In this document: positions 1-8,460 of the stretch, piece by piece
Layout of the letters: each line of letters opens with the position of its first letter
How positions within the stretch are numbered: position 1 is the first letter of the stretch
DNA from: Bacteroidales bacterium
Lineage (GTDB): Bacteria; Bacteroidota; Bacteroidia; Bacteroidales; TTA-H9
Direction: 5' to 3'
Assembly: GCA_028689615.1 (NCBI GenBank)
Contig: JAQVCV010000040.1
Span: forward strand, 1-43,292
DNA length: 43,292 bases
Made by a program: the position numbers and the translations under genes
The notes under the pieces: model-generated
Database searches by the model: none
The model's input: the letters and a program-made list of their open reading frames with translations, nothing else
What the model was told of the DNA's origin: nothing

Positions 1-96
1 GAGCACAGTTTTATTAGCAGTTCTATCGTAAGGGAAATTCTCCGGCATGGGGGTAATCCTGTTGAATTGCTTCCACCTGGGGTGATTCTGAGATAA
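1..96 (+). CDS. coaD: Pantetheine-phosphate adenylyltransferase, C-terminal end (partial)
   Basis: Frame 1 is open from the window edge to a TAA at 94-96 and gives 31 residues. They include the stretch ISSSIVREILRHGG, the characteristic C-terminal part of CoaD, where the ISST/S-x-VR segment contacts the nucleotide. CoaD transfers AMP from ATP to 4'-phosphopantetheine in the fourth step of coenzyme A synthesis. In Bacteroidota coaD often lies beside rsmD and a DUF3822 gene, and both are present 1.4-2.9 kb away on the opposite strand, which supports the call. The rest of the gene lies outside the window. Confidence 0.8.
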   Translation, partial: EHSFISSSIVREILRHGGNPVELLPPGVILR

Positions 97-127
97 AATT
101 TTTTTTATCGCTTCACGTTCCTGCTTC

Positions 128-1531
128 ATGAAGGATACATCAATATTTCTTTCAGGACTTGTGTTGTGCCTTACCCTCGCCTTGAATGGACAAAATGTGT
201 TTATCAAGGGCCGGGCGGTTGTGCCTCCTGGAAATGTAGTCCGCTTACTTGCACCGGTATCACCATTCCTTAATACTTACGATCAGATTGATGTTGATAC
301 TATTTCCTCTGACGGCTCTTTTGAACTTCGGGCTGATATCAGGTGTATTACAAGAATGGCTGTCGATATCTGGTTTCATCGTGATTACTTTTTGCTTCAG
401 CCTGGCGATACTCTGGCAATAATATCCGACCAGACTGTTTCGTGGAGCCTTGGAGCCGGTCAAAGCTCAGCAGGTTTTTTTGAAGCAGACATTGATCCCT
501 ATAAAACTACCCATATAATAACCAACTTTGAAGTAACAGTGGCTCATGTGCTTGACTCTGTTTTCGATCAGGTTTTCCGCAAAAGAGATTTAACGGTTGC
601 ACGACGAGTGGTGGCTTCGTTCGAAAAACTTGCTGCAAATTCAAACGATACCATCGCTCAGCTTCATGCTTTTTACCAGCTTGTGGCTCTTAAACTTGAT
701 ATGGGGCTTATGTCTTCAGCAGAAGCTATAACGCTGATTCTAAGTAAAAGACCCGACTATTGCAACTATTCTTATATGGAACTGGTTGTGAAATTATTCG
801 GACAGTATCATTTAAAAAGTATCGATTTACAGTTGTCGGGGTGTTTGCAAAAGGCTGTCAAAGGGGGATATTCTTCTTTTCTGAATTGTTTGGGAGCTGA
901 TAGTCTTCTTAAGAACGAGATTATCAGGGAATTGGCAGCTCTTGTTGTCATGGGCGATATAGTGCAACAGCTCCCTTCTGCCGACCGAAAACTGCCGATC
1001 GCTATGTTTGACTCCTTATCGTCGGATACCAAGTTTGAAGAGCATAAAAATTTAGCTTCCAGGCAGGCTCTAGCCCTTCGGAGGCTTGTTCCAGGGTTTC
1101 CTGTCCCTCCTCTGCAGGGCAGAATGCTGTCTGATGCTGACACTGTTAATGGGCAGCCTTTGCTGATCATTTTTTCGCACAGCCGGTGTGCTTCATGCAA
1201 CGAGTCAGCAGAATGGTTGTCGTCTTTTGTTACGGCCCAGAAATGGACCGGTAGAGTTTTGACTGTATTTACCGATTCCAGCTATTCGGAATACCTTGAT
1301 TTTATTTCAGTTAAGAAATGGCCTTGGGAAAGTATATGGGTTGGCAACGATATTGAAGTGTTGGAATTGTGGGGAGTTCGCTCGTTGCCCCTTACTGTTG
1401 TGGTTAGTCCGTCGGGAGCTATCGTGCATTATCCCTGGTATTTGCCAGGGCCTGAAACAGAGAGATTTTTGCTGGCGCTTATTGAAAAGAAACGTCCTGT
1501 TCGTCGTCCGATGCGGCCGGCGAATCGGTAA
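128..1531 (+). CDS. Exported thioredoxin-like (TlpA-type) protein
   Basis: A 467-residue protein with an N-terminal signal peptide (hydrophobic core about 5-20, cleavage near NGQ). The C-terminal third (about 320-460) is a thioredoxin fold: the redox motif CASC is at about residues 355-358 and the cis-proline stretch SLPLTVVV at about 419. The N-terminal part resembles the extra domain of Bacteroidota TlpA/DUF4369-type thioredoxins but is not clearly assignable. It is expected to act in the periplasm as a thiol-disulfide reductase or oxidase; the substrate is unknown. It begins 31 bases after coaD and may share its transcript. Its last 53 bases overlap the 3' end of rsmD on the other strand. 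Confidence 0.75.
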   Translation: MKDTSIFLSGLVLCLTLALNGQNVFIKGRAVVPPGNVVRLLAPVSPFLNTYDQIDVDTISSDGSFELRADIRCITRMAVDIWFHRDYFLLQPGDTLAIISDQTVSWSLGAGQSSAGFFEADIDPYKTTHIITNFEVTVAHVLDSVFDQVFRKRDLTVARRVVASFEKLAANSNDTIAQLHAFYQLVALKLDMGLMSSAEAITLILSKRPDYCNYSYMELVVKLFGQYHLKSIDLQLSGCLQKAVKGGYSSFLNCLGADSLLKNEIIRELAALVVMGDIVQQLPSADRKLPIAMFDSLSSDTKFEEHKNLASRQALALRRLVPGFPVPPLQGRMLSDADTVNGQPLLIIFSHSRCASCNESAEWLSSFVTAQKWTGRVLTVFTDSSYSEYLDFISVKKWPWESIWVGNDIEVLELWGVRSLPLTVVVSPSGAIVHYPWYLPGPETERFLLALIEKKRPVRRPMRPANR

Positions 1532-2054
1532 AAAGGGAGAAGTTCACTTTGCCATAGGTTCGTTGCTCGAGAAAGTGGGGATGCTGGTTGAACGAGAGCC
1601 TCGGACCGTGTTCAAGAACGAGGAGTCCGTCGGTAGCAAGGAATCCTCCCGTTAAGACTATATCGGGAATTGTATCAATGCCCTCAAGATCGTAAGGGGG
1701 GTCAGCAAAAATTACATCGAATTGTCTGCCGGCAGATCGCAGGTAAGAAAAGACATTTCCCTTCATTACCATCAGGTTGTGAAAATTTAACTCTTTGGCA
1801 GTATTCCGTATATAATCGGCGCAACGGGGATTTTGTTCCACTGCTATAACCTCGGTGCAGCCACGGGAGGCAAATTCATAAGATATAGAACCAGTTCCGG
1901 AGAACAGATCCAAAACGGTGATAGCATCGAAGTGGAAGTAATTATCCAGTATGTTGAAGATGCTTTCCTTGGCCATGTCGGTTGTTGGCCTGACCGGCAA
2001 GCCGGCGGGAGGGTGGAGTTGCTTTCCGCGGCGTGTTCCTCTTATAATGCGCAA
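1479..2054 (-). CDS. rsmD: 16S rRNA (guanine(966)-N(2))-methyltransferase RsmD
   Basis: 191 residues, the usual RsmD length. The N-terminus MRIIRGTRRGKQL, the SAM-binding loop DLFSGTGS (49-56) and the catalytic DPPY motif (118-121) identify it as the methyltransferase that acts on G966 of 16S rRNA in the small subunit. The start is TTG at 2052-2054. It lies inside the end of the DUF3822 gene (13-base overlap) and no ATG suits the conserved N-terminus. The C-terminal tail after the conserved FSLF segment is about 15 residues and overlaps the convergent thioredoxin-like gene. Confidence 0.93.
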   Translation of the reverse strand: MRIIRGTRRGKQLHPPAGLPVRPTTDMAKESIFNILDNYFHFDAITVLDLFSGTGSISYEFASRGCTEVIAVEQNPRCADYIRNTAKELNFHNLMVMKGNVFSYLRSAGRQFDVIFADPPYDLEGIDTIPDIVLTGGFLATDGLLVLEHGPRLSFNQHPHFLEQRTYGKVNFSLFTDSPAASDDEQDVSFQ

Positions 2055-2932
2055 AGTGAAGTGTTTAAAATTGTAAAATAGCCATGTTTAGGCAAGTCGT
2101 CAAATACAAAAGGGAAATCGAGTGCAGTGAGACGGGGCATGAATCCAATGTTTCTTATATACCTGTAGATGATATTATAAACCTCAGATTCTTTCTCGAT
2201 TTCACCCAGCAGGGCTACCTCGGTTGTTTCGGGGTTGAGTCCGAGTTGATCCATTGCAAAAAGCAGAAAATAAGCGAAGTCTTCCCTGTTTCTGTATTCA
2301 AAAGAATTGAAAAACCGGAGTTTTTTATCTTTGATGTAAACCAACTCAAACCATCGTGGCCTAACGTGAACAAAAACTTTGTCATCGGGCTTAAGATTTC
2401 TGAATTGAGAAACCAGTAACTCAATTAAAACCGAAGAAGCACAGTGTATTAGGTTGTATCTTGTGATTTGTTGAATTGAGTTTTCGAGGTCGGATTGGAT
2501 CGTGAAGAGTTGAATAACAGAGGCCGATGGGATTTGATCTGCTTTTACACTCTCTTCTTCGGCAAGGGGATGGTTAAAGCCCAGGATGTTTCGGTTGGTT
2601 TCTTGAGCTGCTAAGGCTAGAGGTACCAGCGTCGATTTACGCGTCTCAAGATACAGGTTTATTGAGGCAAATGGTAAGTTCAGCCAATCGTTTTGAAGGT
2701 ATATCTCTGAGAGAAGTGAAACGGCTTGCCTCCATTCAACAGGTTGACTTGCTGTTGATTGGTTAAAGAAAGAAAATGCTTCAAGGCGGATTACTTTACC
2801 GGGTTGAGGTACAGCCAACGAAAAAGAAACTCCATCCTGAGAAAACAGGATGGAGAGTTGGTAACGTTTTGCTTCAGCCGCATCGAAACTCTTATCGCAG
2901 ATATTCCATAAGCGGTGATAGCTGTTTGGCAT
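2042..2932 (-). CDS. DUF3822 family protein
   Basis: 296 residues with no signal peptide. The overall pattern (LSILFSQDGVSFSL near the start, ASSVLIELLVSQFRN in the middle, a C-terminal LGEIEKESEVY segment) matches the DUF3822 family, which is found in Bacteroidota next to rsmD and coaD. The fold is distantly like actin/ASKHA or PilM proteins, but no function is established. It is cytoplasmic by sequence. It starts 20 bases after the upstream membrane-anchored protein gene and overlaps rsmD by 13 bases, so the two are probably translationally coupled. The association with rsmD suggests, without proving, a housekeeping role. Confidence 0.75.
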   Translation of the reverse strand: MPNSYHRLWNICDKSFDAAEAKRYQLSILFSQDGVSFSLAVPQPGKVIRLEAFSFFNQSTASQPVEWRQAVSLLSEIYLQNDWLNLPFASINLYLETRKSTLVPLALAAQETNRNILGFNHPLAEEESVKADQIPSASVIQLFTIQSDLENSIQQITRYNLIHCASSVLIELLVSQFRNLKPDDKVFVHVRPRWFELVYIKDKKLRFFNSFEYRNREDFAYFLLFAMDQLGLNPETTEVALLGEIEKESEVYNIIYRYIRNIGFMPRLTALDFPFVFDDLPKHGYFTILNTSLCAL

Positions 2933-2952
2933 GGTAAAGGGCGAATGATGGA

Positions 2953-3549
2953 CTATTCCCAGTTACCGTCGGTACTGACTTCTTGCATCGATCCGACTTT
3001 CAGGCCAGCATATTTATCAATGTCTTCACGCCCTTTATTCAGGTTGCGAACAAGCTGTTCGTCAAGGCCATGAAGGATAGCGTCGTTGTGAGCTCTTACT
3101 TCAAAAACATCAACTTTTAAGCCTCCTTTGTCAATTTTTCCGGCTTCAATTTCGAATTTCGCCCCGCTGCTTCCGGGTATAACGGCGATGTTTTCAAGAA
3201 CAAATCCTTCACGCTTCCCAAACAATGAGTCATACACACTGATGAAACCAATCGTATCAACAATTGAGCGACTGAAGGTGGTATCGGTCGGGTCGGCAAT
3301 CATTTTCACTTCCGGAATTTGGCCTACGCGTGCGAAAGCGATCAGCGAATCCCAGTTGGCTGTGTAACGCTTGTTTTCTGTGCGGAAAAACTTCTCGAGA
3401 TCACGAATATCTTTCAATTTTTGAATCACGGCTTCATACCTGATACTCTTGGTTCTGTCAAAACGGACAGGGGTCATAATGCTTTCATAAACCAGGTAGC
3501 TAAGACCAACGATCACTAGAGCAAAAACGATTTTAACAACTGTTTTCAT
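2953..3549 (-). CDS. Membrane-anchored protein of unknown function
   Basis: 198 residues from the ATG at 3547-3549 (MKTVVKIVFALVIVG). The reading frame stays open upstream to 3648, but that extension would precede the natural signal-anchor and run across a TACTTTTG promoter element, so I prefer this start. One N-terminal hydrophobic segment (about 4-20) is followed by a polar domain with a helical stretch (about 28-60: RYEAVIQKLKDIRDLEKFFR), then a mixed alpha/beta region. It is most likely anchored in the inner membrane with the domain in the periplasm. I do not recognise a named family. It lies between the porin and DUF3822 genes. Confidence 0.6.
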   Translation of the reverse strand: MKTVVKIVFALVIVGLSYLVYESIMTPVRFDRTKSIRYEAVIQKLKDIRDLEKFFRTENKRYTANWDSLIAFARVGQIPEVKMIADPTDTTFSRSIVDTIGFISVYDSLFGKREGFVLENIAVIPGSSGAKFEIEAGKIDKGGLKVDVFEVRAHNDAILHGLDEQLVRNLNKGREDIDKYAGLKVGSMQEVSTDGNWE

Positions 3550-3575
3550 GATTTTTTCTGGGTTTAAATCTATGG

Positions 3576-3583
3576 CAAAAGTA
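3576..3583 (-). promoter_or_regulatory. Bacteroidota-type -7 element
   Basis: On the minus strand this reads TACTTTTG, matching the TAnnTTTG element of the Bacteroidota housekeeping sigma factor. It lies 27 bases before the ATG at 3549. I see no good TTG at the -33 position, so the call rests on the -7 box alone. Confidence 0.4.
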
Positions 3584-3644
3584 AGTTTTTTTTGGTGATT
3601 GATCATTATTTGTGCAAAAAAACAAGTGGCTGGATCAAACAATG

Positions 3645-4880
3645 TCAAAACTGATAAACAACGGCTGTTTGTAGTCTCATATTGCCTGTTTCAGTAATTT
3701 GCGACAACTTGTACCGATCGTCGGGAGTTCCGTAACCCACACCGGTGTATTCCATTTCGAGTGTAATGAAAATGGGTTTAAAATTGGCTTCAAAACGTGG
3801 TGCTATCCTGTAAACATAATCAATCTGGTTGCCACGTCCGTAAAAAAGGTTGGTGGCTGCGTGTTGGGTTCCCATGTTTTTTGTGTATCCGGTGAACAAA
3901 CCAAGCCGCCATTTCTTTAATTCATATGTAAGGTCGGCCCAGGCAGCCACATTCCATATGTTTATATAAGTTCTGTGATCAAGGCTGTCGGTTGTTTTTA
4001 CGGCATATCCTCCCAACATCAGATGATCTGATAGGTTTTGTCCGGCAATGGCTTGTGTTTTTATTTCGAATTTGCCCAAAGTGATTTTTGTAAAGGCATG
4101 AAATGCAATGGATCTGACTAATTCATTGGCTTTAACCAAACTGTCAGTAACCAACCGGGGACGTAGTTGTTTGTAATCGAAGCCCAGCCCGGAAAAAATT
4201 TTGTTTCCGCAGTACTGCAATTGGAGATGAAGATTGGGAATCAAACCATTGCGAAGGTAGTTTTGAGAACTCCCATCAGTTCCGGGTGAAGGATAATCGC
4301 GCTGTGCGTAAGCTACTGCTATCATTTTAAGTTTTCCCGGAAAGTATTCAAATTTAACCAACGGGCTCCTTGTGAACGATCTGAATGGAGCACCTGTGTT
4401 AAGAGCCAGCACCCGCGGAAGCATTTCCGGAACATCGAGCGGCGACCAATATTGCCCTGCCATGATGGAGGTTTTCTCCCATTTCATCTCAACATAACCA
4501 TGACGAAGTCTGAAGGCGTTGTTTTCTGAATTGGATGGTCCTGTGAAATCACCCTCGATGAAGGCTTTAACAGCTGCCCCCAGAACCTGTGGCCCTTTGG
4601 CAGTAAGGTTTAGTCGCGTGGTCATTCCCCACTGGTTGAAATTGGCAACCTGGTTTAAATCGTTTCCTTCTACATCGAGCTTGGGCTTTAATGGATAAAA
4701 AATAAAAAATCCTTCCCGCGATTCAGCATTCAGGCGTGAATCGAATGCTGCATCAGCACGCACAAAACCATGAAGGACGATTTCTGGTTCTTTGTTCTCG
4801 TTGGTCTGGGCAATCAGTCCCAATGTAGTTGACATGACTGCCACAACAGTCAGCAATTTTCGACAGGTCATAGATGTCAT
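3645..4880 (-). CDS. Outer-membrane porin-like beta-barrel (DcaP-like)
   Basis: 411 residues. An N-terminal signal peptide (TVVAVMSTTLGLIAQ) is followed by alternating amphipathic strands, and the protein ends in VVYQF, an aromatic C-terminal residue typical of barrels inserted by BAM. The beginning HGFVRADAAFDSR and the conserved GQYWSPLDVPEMLP segment resemble DcaP/OprP-like porins of 16-stranded type that pass anionic small molecules, often dicarboxylates. The substrate cannot be read from the sequence. Its start overlaps the stop of the upstream nuclease-like gene by 4 bases, so the two are co-transcribed. A second ATG lies three codons in. Confidence 0.65.
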   Translation of the reverse strand: MTSMTCRKLLTVVAVMSTTLGLIAQTNENKEPEIVLHGFVRADAAFDSRLNAESREGFFIFYPLKPKLDVEGNDLNQVANFNQWGMTTRLNLTAKGPQVLGAAVKAFIEGDFTGPSNSENNAFRLRHGYVEMKWEKTSIMAGQYWSPLDVPEMLPRVLALNTGAPFRSFTRSPLVKFEYFPGKLKMIAVAYAQRDYPSPGTDGSSQNYLRNGLIPNLHLQLQYCGNKIFSGLGFDYKQLRPRLVTDSLVKANELVRSIAFHAFTKITLGKFEIKTQAIAGQNLSDHLMLGGYAVKTTDSLDHRTYINIWNVAAWADLTYELKKWRLGLFTGYTKNMGTQHAATNLFYGRGNQIDYVYRIAPRFEANFKPIFITLEMEYTGVGYGTPDDRYKLSQITETGNMRLQTAVVYQF

Positions 4881-5338
4881 TTAATTAATTGTGAATGAGA
4901 AGTATGAGGTGAATATGGAATATCGTTGCAAATGGTGGCTGTTTCTTTATTTGGCGAAAGGGTGTAACAAACATGTTGAAGCCCATTGGTTATTAGCAGA
5001 TGTTGGGCTTTATAAACTATGTTGTATTTAAGTGCCTGATCGAGTACGCTCTGGCTTAGCTTAACTGAAGGAGCTTTGCATTCGCAAATCAACCAGGGAA
5101 CATCCGGAGCCAGAAAACACACCACATCGGCCCGACGCGACGTTTTGTAAACTTTTATCGTAGTTTCCACGGCCATGAGAGAAGGACTGTAGCGCCGATG
5201 ATTTATCAGAAAATGGATCAAATTTTGTCTGACCCACTCTTCCGGAGTTAAGGCCACTTTCCGTCGCCTTACGATATCGAATACCTGAGGCGTGGTCGTG
5301 TCGTACGAAATCCGGAGGTTGGCTTGTGGAAAATTCAA
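4877..5338 (-). CDS. HsdR N-terminal-domain protein (PD-(D/E)xK nuclease-like)
   Basis: 153 residues that are almost entirely the N-terminal nuclease domain of type I restriction R subunits (PF13588). The segment VALTPEEWVRQNLIHFL is typical. The PD-(D/E)xK core is visible as RADVV followed by CECKAP, with a later Q-x(3)-Y helix. There is no helicase domain and no hsdM or hsdS nearby, so this is the stand-alone Bacteroidota form, not part of a restriction system. The start is uncertain: the first start-like codon in the conserved N-terminus is TTG (5336-5338), and a stop lies four codons before it. Homologues often sit near holA, which is 1 kb away here. Confidence 0.7.
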   Translation of the reverse strand: MNFPQANLRISYDTTTPQVFDIVRRRKVALTPEEWVRQNLIHFLINHRRYSPSLMAVETTIKVYKTSRRADVVCFLAPDVPWLICECKAPSVKLSQSVLDQALKYNIVYKAQHLLITNGLQHVCYTLSPNKETATICNDIPYSPHTSHSQLIK

Positions 5339-5366
5339 CTGATCCCTCAGTTACATCTTTAAACGG

Positions 5367-5374
5367 CAAAGGTA
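5367..5374 (-). promoter_or_regulatory. -7 element for the HsdR-N/porin transcript
   Basis: The minus strand reads TACCTTTG, a full TAnnTTTG match, about 30 bases before the probable TTG start of the HsdR-N gene. No clear -33 TTG is present. It would drive the minus-strand run towards rsmD. Confidence 0.45.
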
Positions 5375-5399
5375 CGCAGAAAGGTGTTGTTTTTTGGGT

Positions 5400-5407
5400 T
5401 AATTTTG
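5400..5407 (+). promoter_or_regulatory. Possible -7 element for amn-holA
   Basis: The plus strand reads TAATTTTG, matching TAnnTTTG, 79 bases before the amn ATG. The -33 region is not convincing, so this is tentative. Confidence 0.35.
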
Positions 5408-5486
5408 TTCCCAAATATCCCACGCCACCGGCCTGTGATCTGCCAGTGCGTACTCGGTGTGGAAATAAGTGAAATCGATCAGCATT

Positions 5487-6266
5487 ATGAAGACCAAAGA
5501 TGAAATTGTAAATAATTGGTTGCCAAGATATACTGGAAAGCAATTAGATCAATTCGGAGAATACATTCTTTTGACTAACTTCCAAAGATACGTCAACCTG
5601 TTTGCCAATTGGCACCATGTTGAGGTAGATGGTATGGATAAGAGCATGCCATCAGCTACTGCAGGCAATATCACGATCATAAACTTTGGCATGGGGAGTG
5701 CCAACGCTGCAACAGTGATGGATTTGCTGAGTGCCGTAATGCCCAAGGCTGTTCTGTTCCTGGGAAAATGTGGTGGCTTGAAAAAGAAGAACAAGATTGG
5801 CGATTTAATTCTGCCTATTGCAGCTATCAGGGGTGAAGGTACCTCGCGCGATTACTTTCCAAAAGAAGTGCCGGCTCTCCCTGCCTTTGCATTGCAAAAG
5901 GCTGTTTCAACAACAATCCGCGACCACGATTCCGATTATTGGACAGGAACCGTTTACACAACCAACCGGAGGGTTTGGGAATATGACGAACGCTTCAAAG
6001 ATTACCTCCGTTCTACCCGCTCTATGGCAATAGATATGGAGACGGCCACACTGTTTATTGTTGGTTTTTCAAACCATATTCCAACCGGGGCTCTCTTGTT
6101 GGTTTCGGATCAACCTATGATTCCTGACGGGGTGAAAACAGAATCGAGCGATAGAGCAGTGGATCAGCATCACGTAGATCAGCATCTTAAGATTGGCATT
6201 GATTCGCTTAAGCAACTCATCAACAATGGACATACCGTTAGGCATTTACGATTTGACATCGATTAA
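5487..6266 (+). CDS. amn: AMP nucleosidase (short Bacteroidota form)
   Basis: 259 residues from the ATG at 5487; a GTG 18 bases upstream would add six residues with no support. The protein belongs to the nucleoside phosphorylase/MTAN superfamily: the N-terminal glycine-rich FGMGSANAATVMDLL segment, the LGKCGGL loop, and the substrate-ribose motif MAIDMETATLF. AMP nucleosidase hydrolyses AMP to adenine and ribose 5-phosphate and so drains the adenylate pool. The length matches the approximately 260-residue family of Bacteroidota, not the 484-residue E. coli Amn. holA follows after 12 bases, so the two form an operon. Confidence 0.85.
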   Translation: MKTKDEIVNNWLPRYTGKQLDQFGEYILLTNFQRYVNLFANWHHVEVDGMDKSMPSATAGNITIINFGMGSANAATVMDLLSAVMPKAVLFLGKCGGLKKKNKIGDLILPIAAIRGEGTSRDYFPKEVPALPAFALQKAVSTTIRDHDSDYWTGTVYTTNRRVWEYDERFKDYLRSTRSMAIDMETATLFIVGFSNHIPTGALLLVSDQPMIPDGVKTESSDRAVDQHHVDQHLKIGIDSLKQLINNGHTVRHLRFDID

Positions 6267-6278
6267 CACTGAATAGAA

Positions 6279-7277
6279 ATGACTTTTGACCAGATAATCA
6301 ATAATTTGAATAACCGGATCTACCATCCGGTGTATCTGCTTCAGGGTGAAGAGCCTTGGTACATCGATCAAATATCTGATCTAATCGAAGATCGTGTGCT
6401 CGATGAAAGTGAAAAAGAATTCAACCAGATGGTATTTTATGGGCGCGATAGCAATGTTTTTCAGATTATTGATGCTGCCCGGCGTTATCCAATGATGGCT
6501 AATCATTTGGTTATTATTGTGAAAGAGGCTCAGGATTTAAAAAAAATCGAAGACCTTGCCAATTATTGTCTTAAACCTACGCCAAGCACTCTGTTGGTAC
6601 TCTGCCATAAACACAAAAAGGTTGACGGAAGGAAAGCTGTTGTCAATGCGGTGAAGAAAAACGGAGTTTTGTTTGAAGCGAAGCCATTGTATGATAACCA
6701 GGTTCCTGATTGGATAGGGCAATACATAGCGAAGAGGGGTTATACAATCACCCCCAACGCCACCATGATGATGGCAGAGAACATTGGTAATAATTTGAGC
6801 CGCATCAGTAGTGAAATTCAAAAGTTGCTGATAAACATTCCTGAAGGAGGGCAGATTTCTGAAGAAACTGTTGAAAAGAATATTGGTATCAGCAGAGAGT
6901 TCAACATGTTTGAGCTTACCAAAGCCATAGGGCAGCGTAACAAACATAGGGTAATGCTCATCGCCCATCATTTTGCAGAGAATCCTAACGAGAACCCCAT
7001 GGTGATGCTTACGGCCACGCTTACCAACTATTTTATCAAAATCATCAAAACCCATGCACTTCAGGGCAAAGACAACAAAACTATAGCCTCGGTGCTGGAG
7101 GTTAACCCCTATTTTGTTGGAGAATACCTTACCGCCGCGAAAAATTTTCCGTTACCCAAAGCAAAACGGATTATTAACATCTTGAAAAAGTATGATTTGA
7201 GAAGTAAAGGGGTTGAAAACAATTCTACTGATCATGGCGAGTTGATGAAGGAACTGCTGTTTAAACTGAGCTATTAA
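6279..7277 (+). CDS. holA: DNA polymerase III, delta subunit
   Basis: 332 residues, normal for HolA. The N-terminus HPVYLLQGEEPWYIDQI is the typical start of domain I. The middle contains the degenerate AAA+ core, and the C-terminal collar domain runs from about residue 215 (FELTKAIGQRNKHRVMLIAHHF onward). Delta opens the beta sliding clamp within the clamp-loader complex. It lacks a working Walker A, as expected for delta. It is the last gene of the amn-holA unit and is followed directly by a strong hairpin terminator. Confidence 0.9.
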   Translation: MTFDQIINNLNNRIYHPVYLLQGEEPWYIDQISDLIEDRVLDESEKEFNQMVFYGRDSNVFQIIDAARRYPMMANHLVIIVKEAQDLKKIEDLANYCLKPTPSTLLVLCHKHKKVDGRKAVVNAVKKNGVLFEAKPLYDNQVPDWIGQYIAKRGYTITPNATMMMAENIGNNLSRISSEIQKLLINIPEGGQISEETVEKNIGISREFNMFELTKAIGQRNKHRVMLIAHHFAENPNENPMVMLTATLTNYFIKIIKTHALQGKDNKTIASVLEVNPYFVGEYLTAAKNFPLPKAKRIINILKKYDLRSKGVENNSTDHGELMKELLFKLSY

Positions 7278-7282
7278 AAAAA

Positions 7283-7324
7283 CCTGAAACTTCGTCTCCC
7301 GACGTAGTTTCAGGTGGAGTTTTT
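7283..7324 (+). terminator. Rho-independent terminator after holA
   Basis: The arms CCTGAAACT and AGTTTCAGG (7283-7291 and 7306-7314) pair, with further pairing of TCG and CGA inside, followed by TGGAG and a T run at 7320-7324. It lies 6 bases after the holA stop. Confidence 0.75.
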
Positions 7325-7366
7325 ACGGTTAGCGGGAATTATAATAAAAACGTAAAAGGTTCTAAA

Positions 7367-8443
7367 TTAGGGTATTAACGTAACTGTGCCTTGCGCGGAA
7401 TGGTGTTTACCGGTTTCATCTGTGAAATGAATCTGGTAAATATAAGCGTCGGCCGGAGCGCGGTTTCCTCTGAGTTTGCCATCCCAGCCCTGAGTCATGT
7501 CGCGGGTCTCAAAAACAAGTTCACCCCACTTGCTGAAAAGTTTTATCTCGAATTGTACAATCCCCTCGCCCCTTACCAGAAACAGATCGTTAGATCCGTC
7601 GTCGTTAGGTGAAAAAGCGCGAGGAACGTATAGGGCACAATCCAGCATCTCGATGTTGAAGCGCGATACTGAAGCAACGCCATCGCTGTTTTCAACAGTT
7701 ACTTCATAAGTAGTGGTTTCTGTTGGTTTCACAGCAATGTTTCGGGCATAGTCGCCTGTGCTCCATGTGTATCTCCAGCCTTCGGGCGCTACCAGCGAAA
7801 CTTCTTCACCCAAACATATCTGGATACTGGTTTCTGAAATCAACGGTTCAGGATTTATTAAGTCGGGTTGGGGTGTTGGTTCTTTAACGTGGTTTTCTGA
7901 TGCTTTGGGTGTGGTTTTCTTTTCGATAACCTTTGTTGGAGTGGTAGCAAGGGTTGCCGGTTTCGACTGTGAAATCGTTGTTTCAGTTGGCACGGTTTGA
8001 GCCTCAGTTGTGGTTTCCCTGGTTTCATGTGAAGAGGCAGCAGTTGCCTTTTGATTCACAGGGGCATCAATTTTCTTCAAGGGTGCCTGCTCAGGGGATT
8101 TAACAACCTTATCGGAGGCAGGTTGTTGATTTTCAGTATTTTCGTCTTTAATCGCTTTTGCCTCCACAGCAGCGATTGTTTGCGCTTGAGGAGCCAATAC
8201 CTTTTCCTGGCTTGTTTCTGTTGGCAAAACCTGAGTTTCAGATGGGATGTTATATTGGAAATACAGGACGACAACTAAGGCGATGCCAACAACCGGAGCA
8301 AATCGGGTATAGCTAAGATGCAGCCATTTCTTTAATAAGAGATTGCGTCTCAGTTGTTTCCATACAACAGGGTTGGGGGTTTGTTCGAAATCGGCAAAAA
8401 CTTCCCGAAAACGGTTCCCAATGTTATGGTTTTCCTGTTCCAT
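7367..8443 (-). CDS. Membrane-spanning sigma-partner protein with gliding-type (CHU_C) C-terminal domain
   Basis: 358 residues. Residues 1-45 are cytoplasmic and carry the short pattern FREVFADFEQTPNPVVW seen at the start of many Bacteroidota anti-sigma-like proteins. One membrane segment follows at about 48-64. Residues 65-200 are a low-complexity Thr/Pro/Glu/Lys linker. Residues about 205-262 look like an Ig/PKD-like module (SIQICLGEEVSL, TYEVTVENSDG). The last approximately 85 residues are the gliding motility-associated C-terminal domain (YVPRAFSPNDDGSND, KLFSKWGELVFE, GWDGKLRGNRAPADAYIY), the type used as a T9SS type B signal. The ECF sigma gene lies 17 bases upstream. I infer an anti-sigma or envelope-sensing role; this is not proven. 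Confidence 0.7.
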   Translation of the reverse strand: MEQENHNIGNRFREVFADFEQTPNPVVWKQLRRNLLLKKWLHLSYTRFAPVVGIALVVVLYFQYNIPSETQVLPTETSQEKVLAPQAQTIAAVEAKAIKDENTENQQPASDKVVKSPEQAPLKKIDAPVNQKATAASSHETRETTTEAQTVPTETTISQSKPATLATTPTKVIEKKTTPKASENHVKEPTPQPDLINPEPLISETSIQICLGEEVSLVAPEGWRYTWSTGDYARNIAVKPTETTTYEVTVENSDGVASVSRFNIEMLDCALYVPRAFSPNDDGSNDLFLVRGEGIVQFEIKLFSKWGELVFETRDMTQGWDGKLRGNRAPADAYIYQIHFTDETGKHHSAQGTVTLIP

Positions 8444-8460
8444 TTATTTTAACGTGTTAT

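Noticed and set aside
5061-5543. Minus-strand frame of 160 codons across the HsdR-N/amn gap
   Set aside because: It overlaps the conserved HsdR-N frame and the amn start, and its translation matches nothing recognisable.
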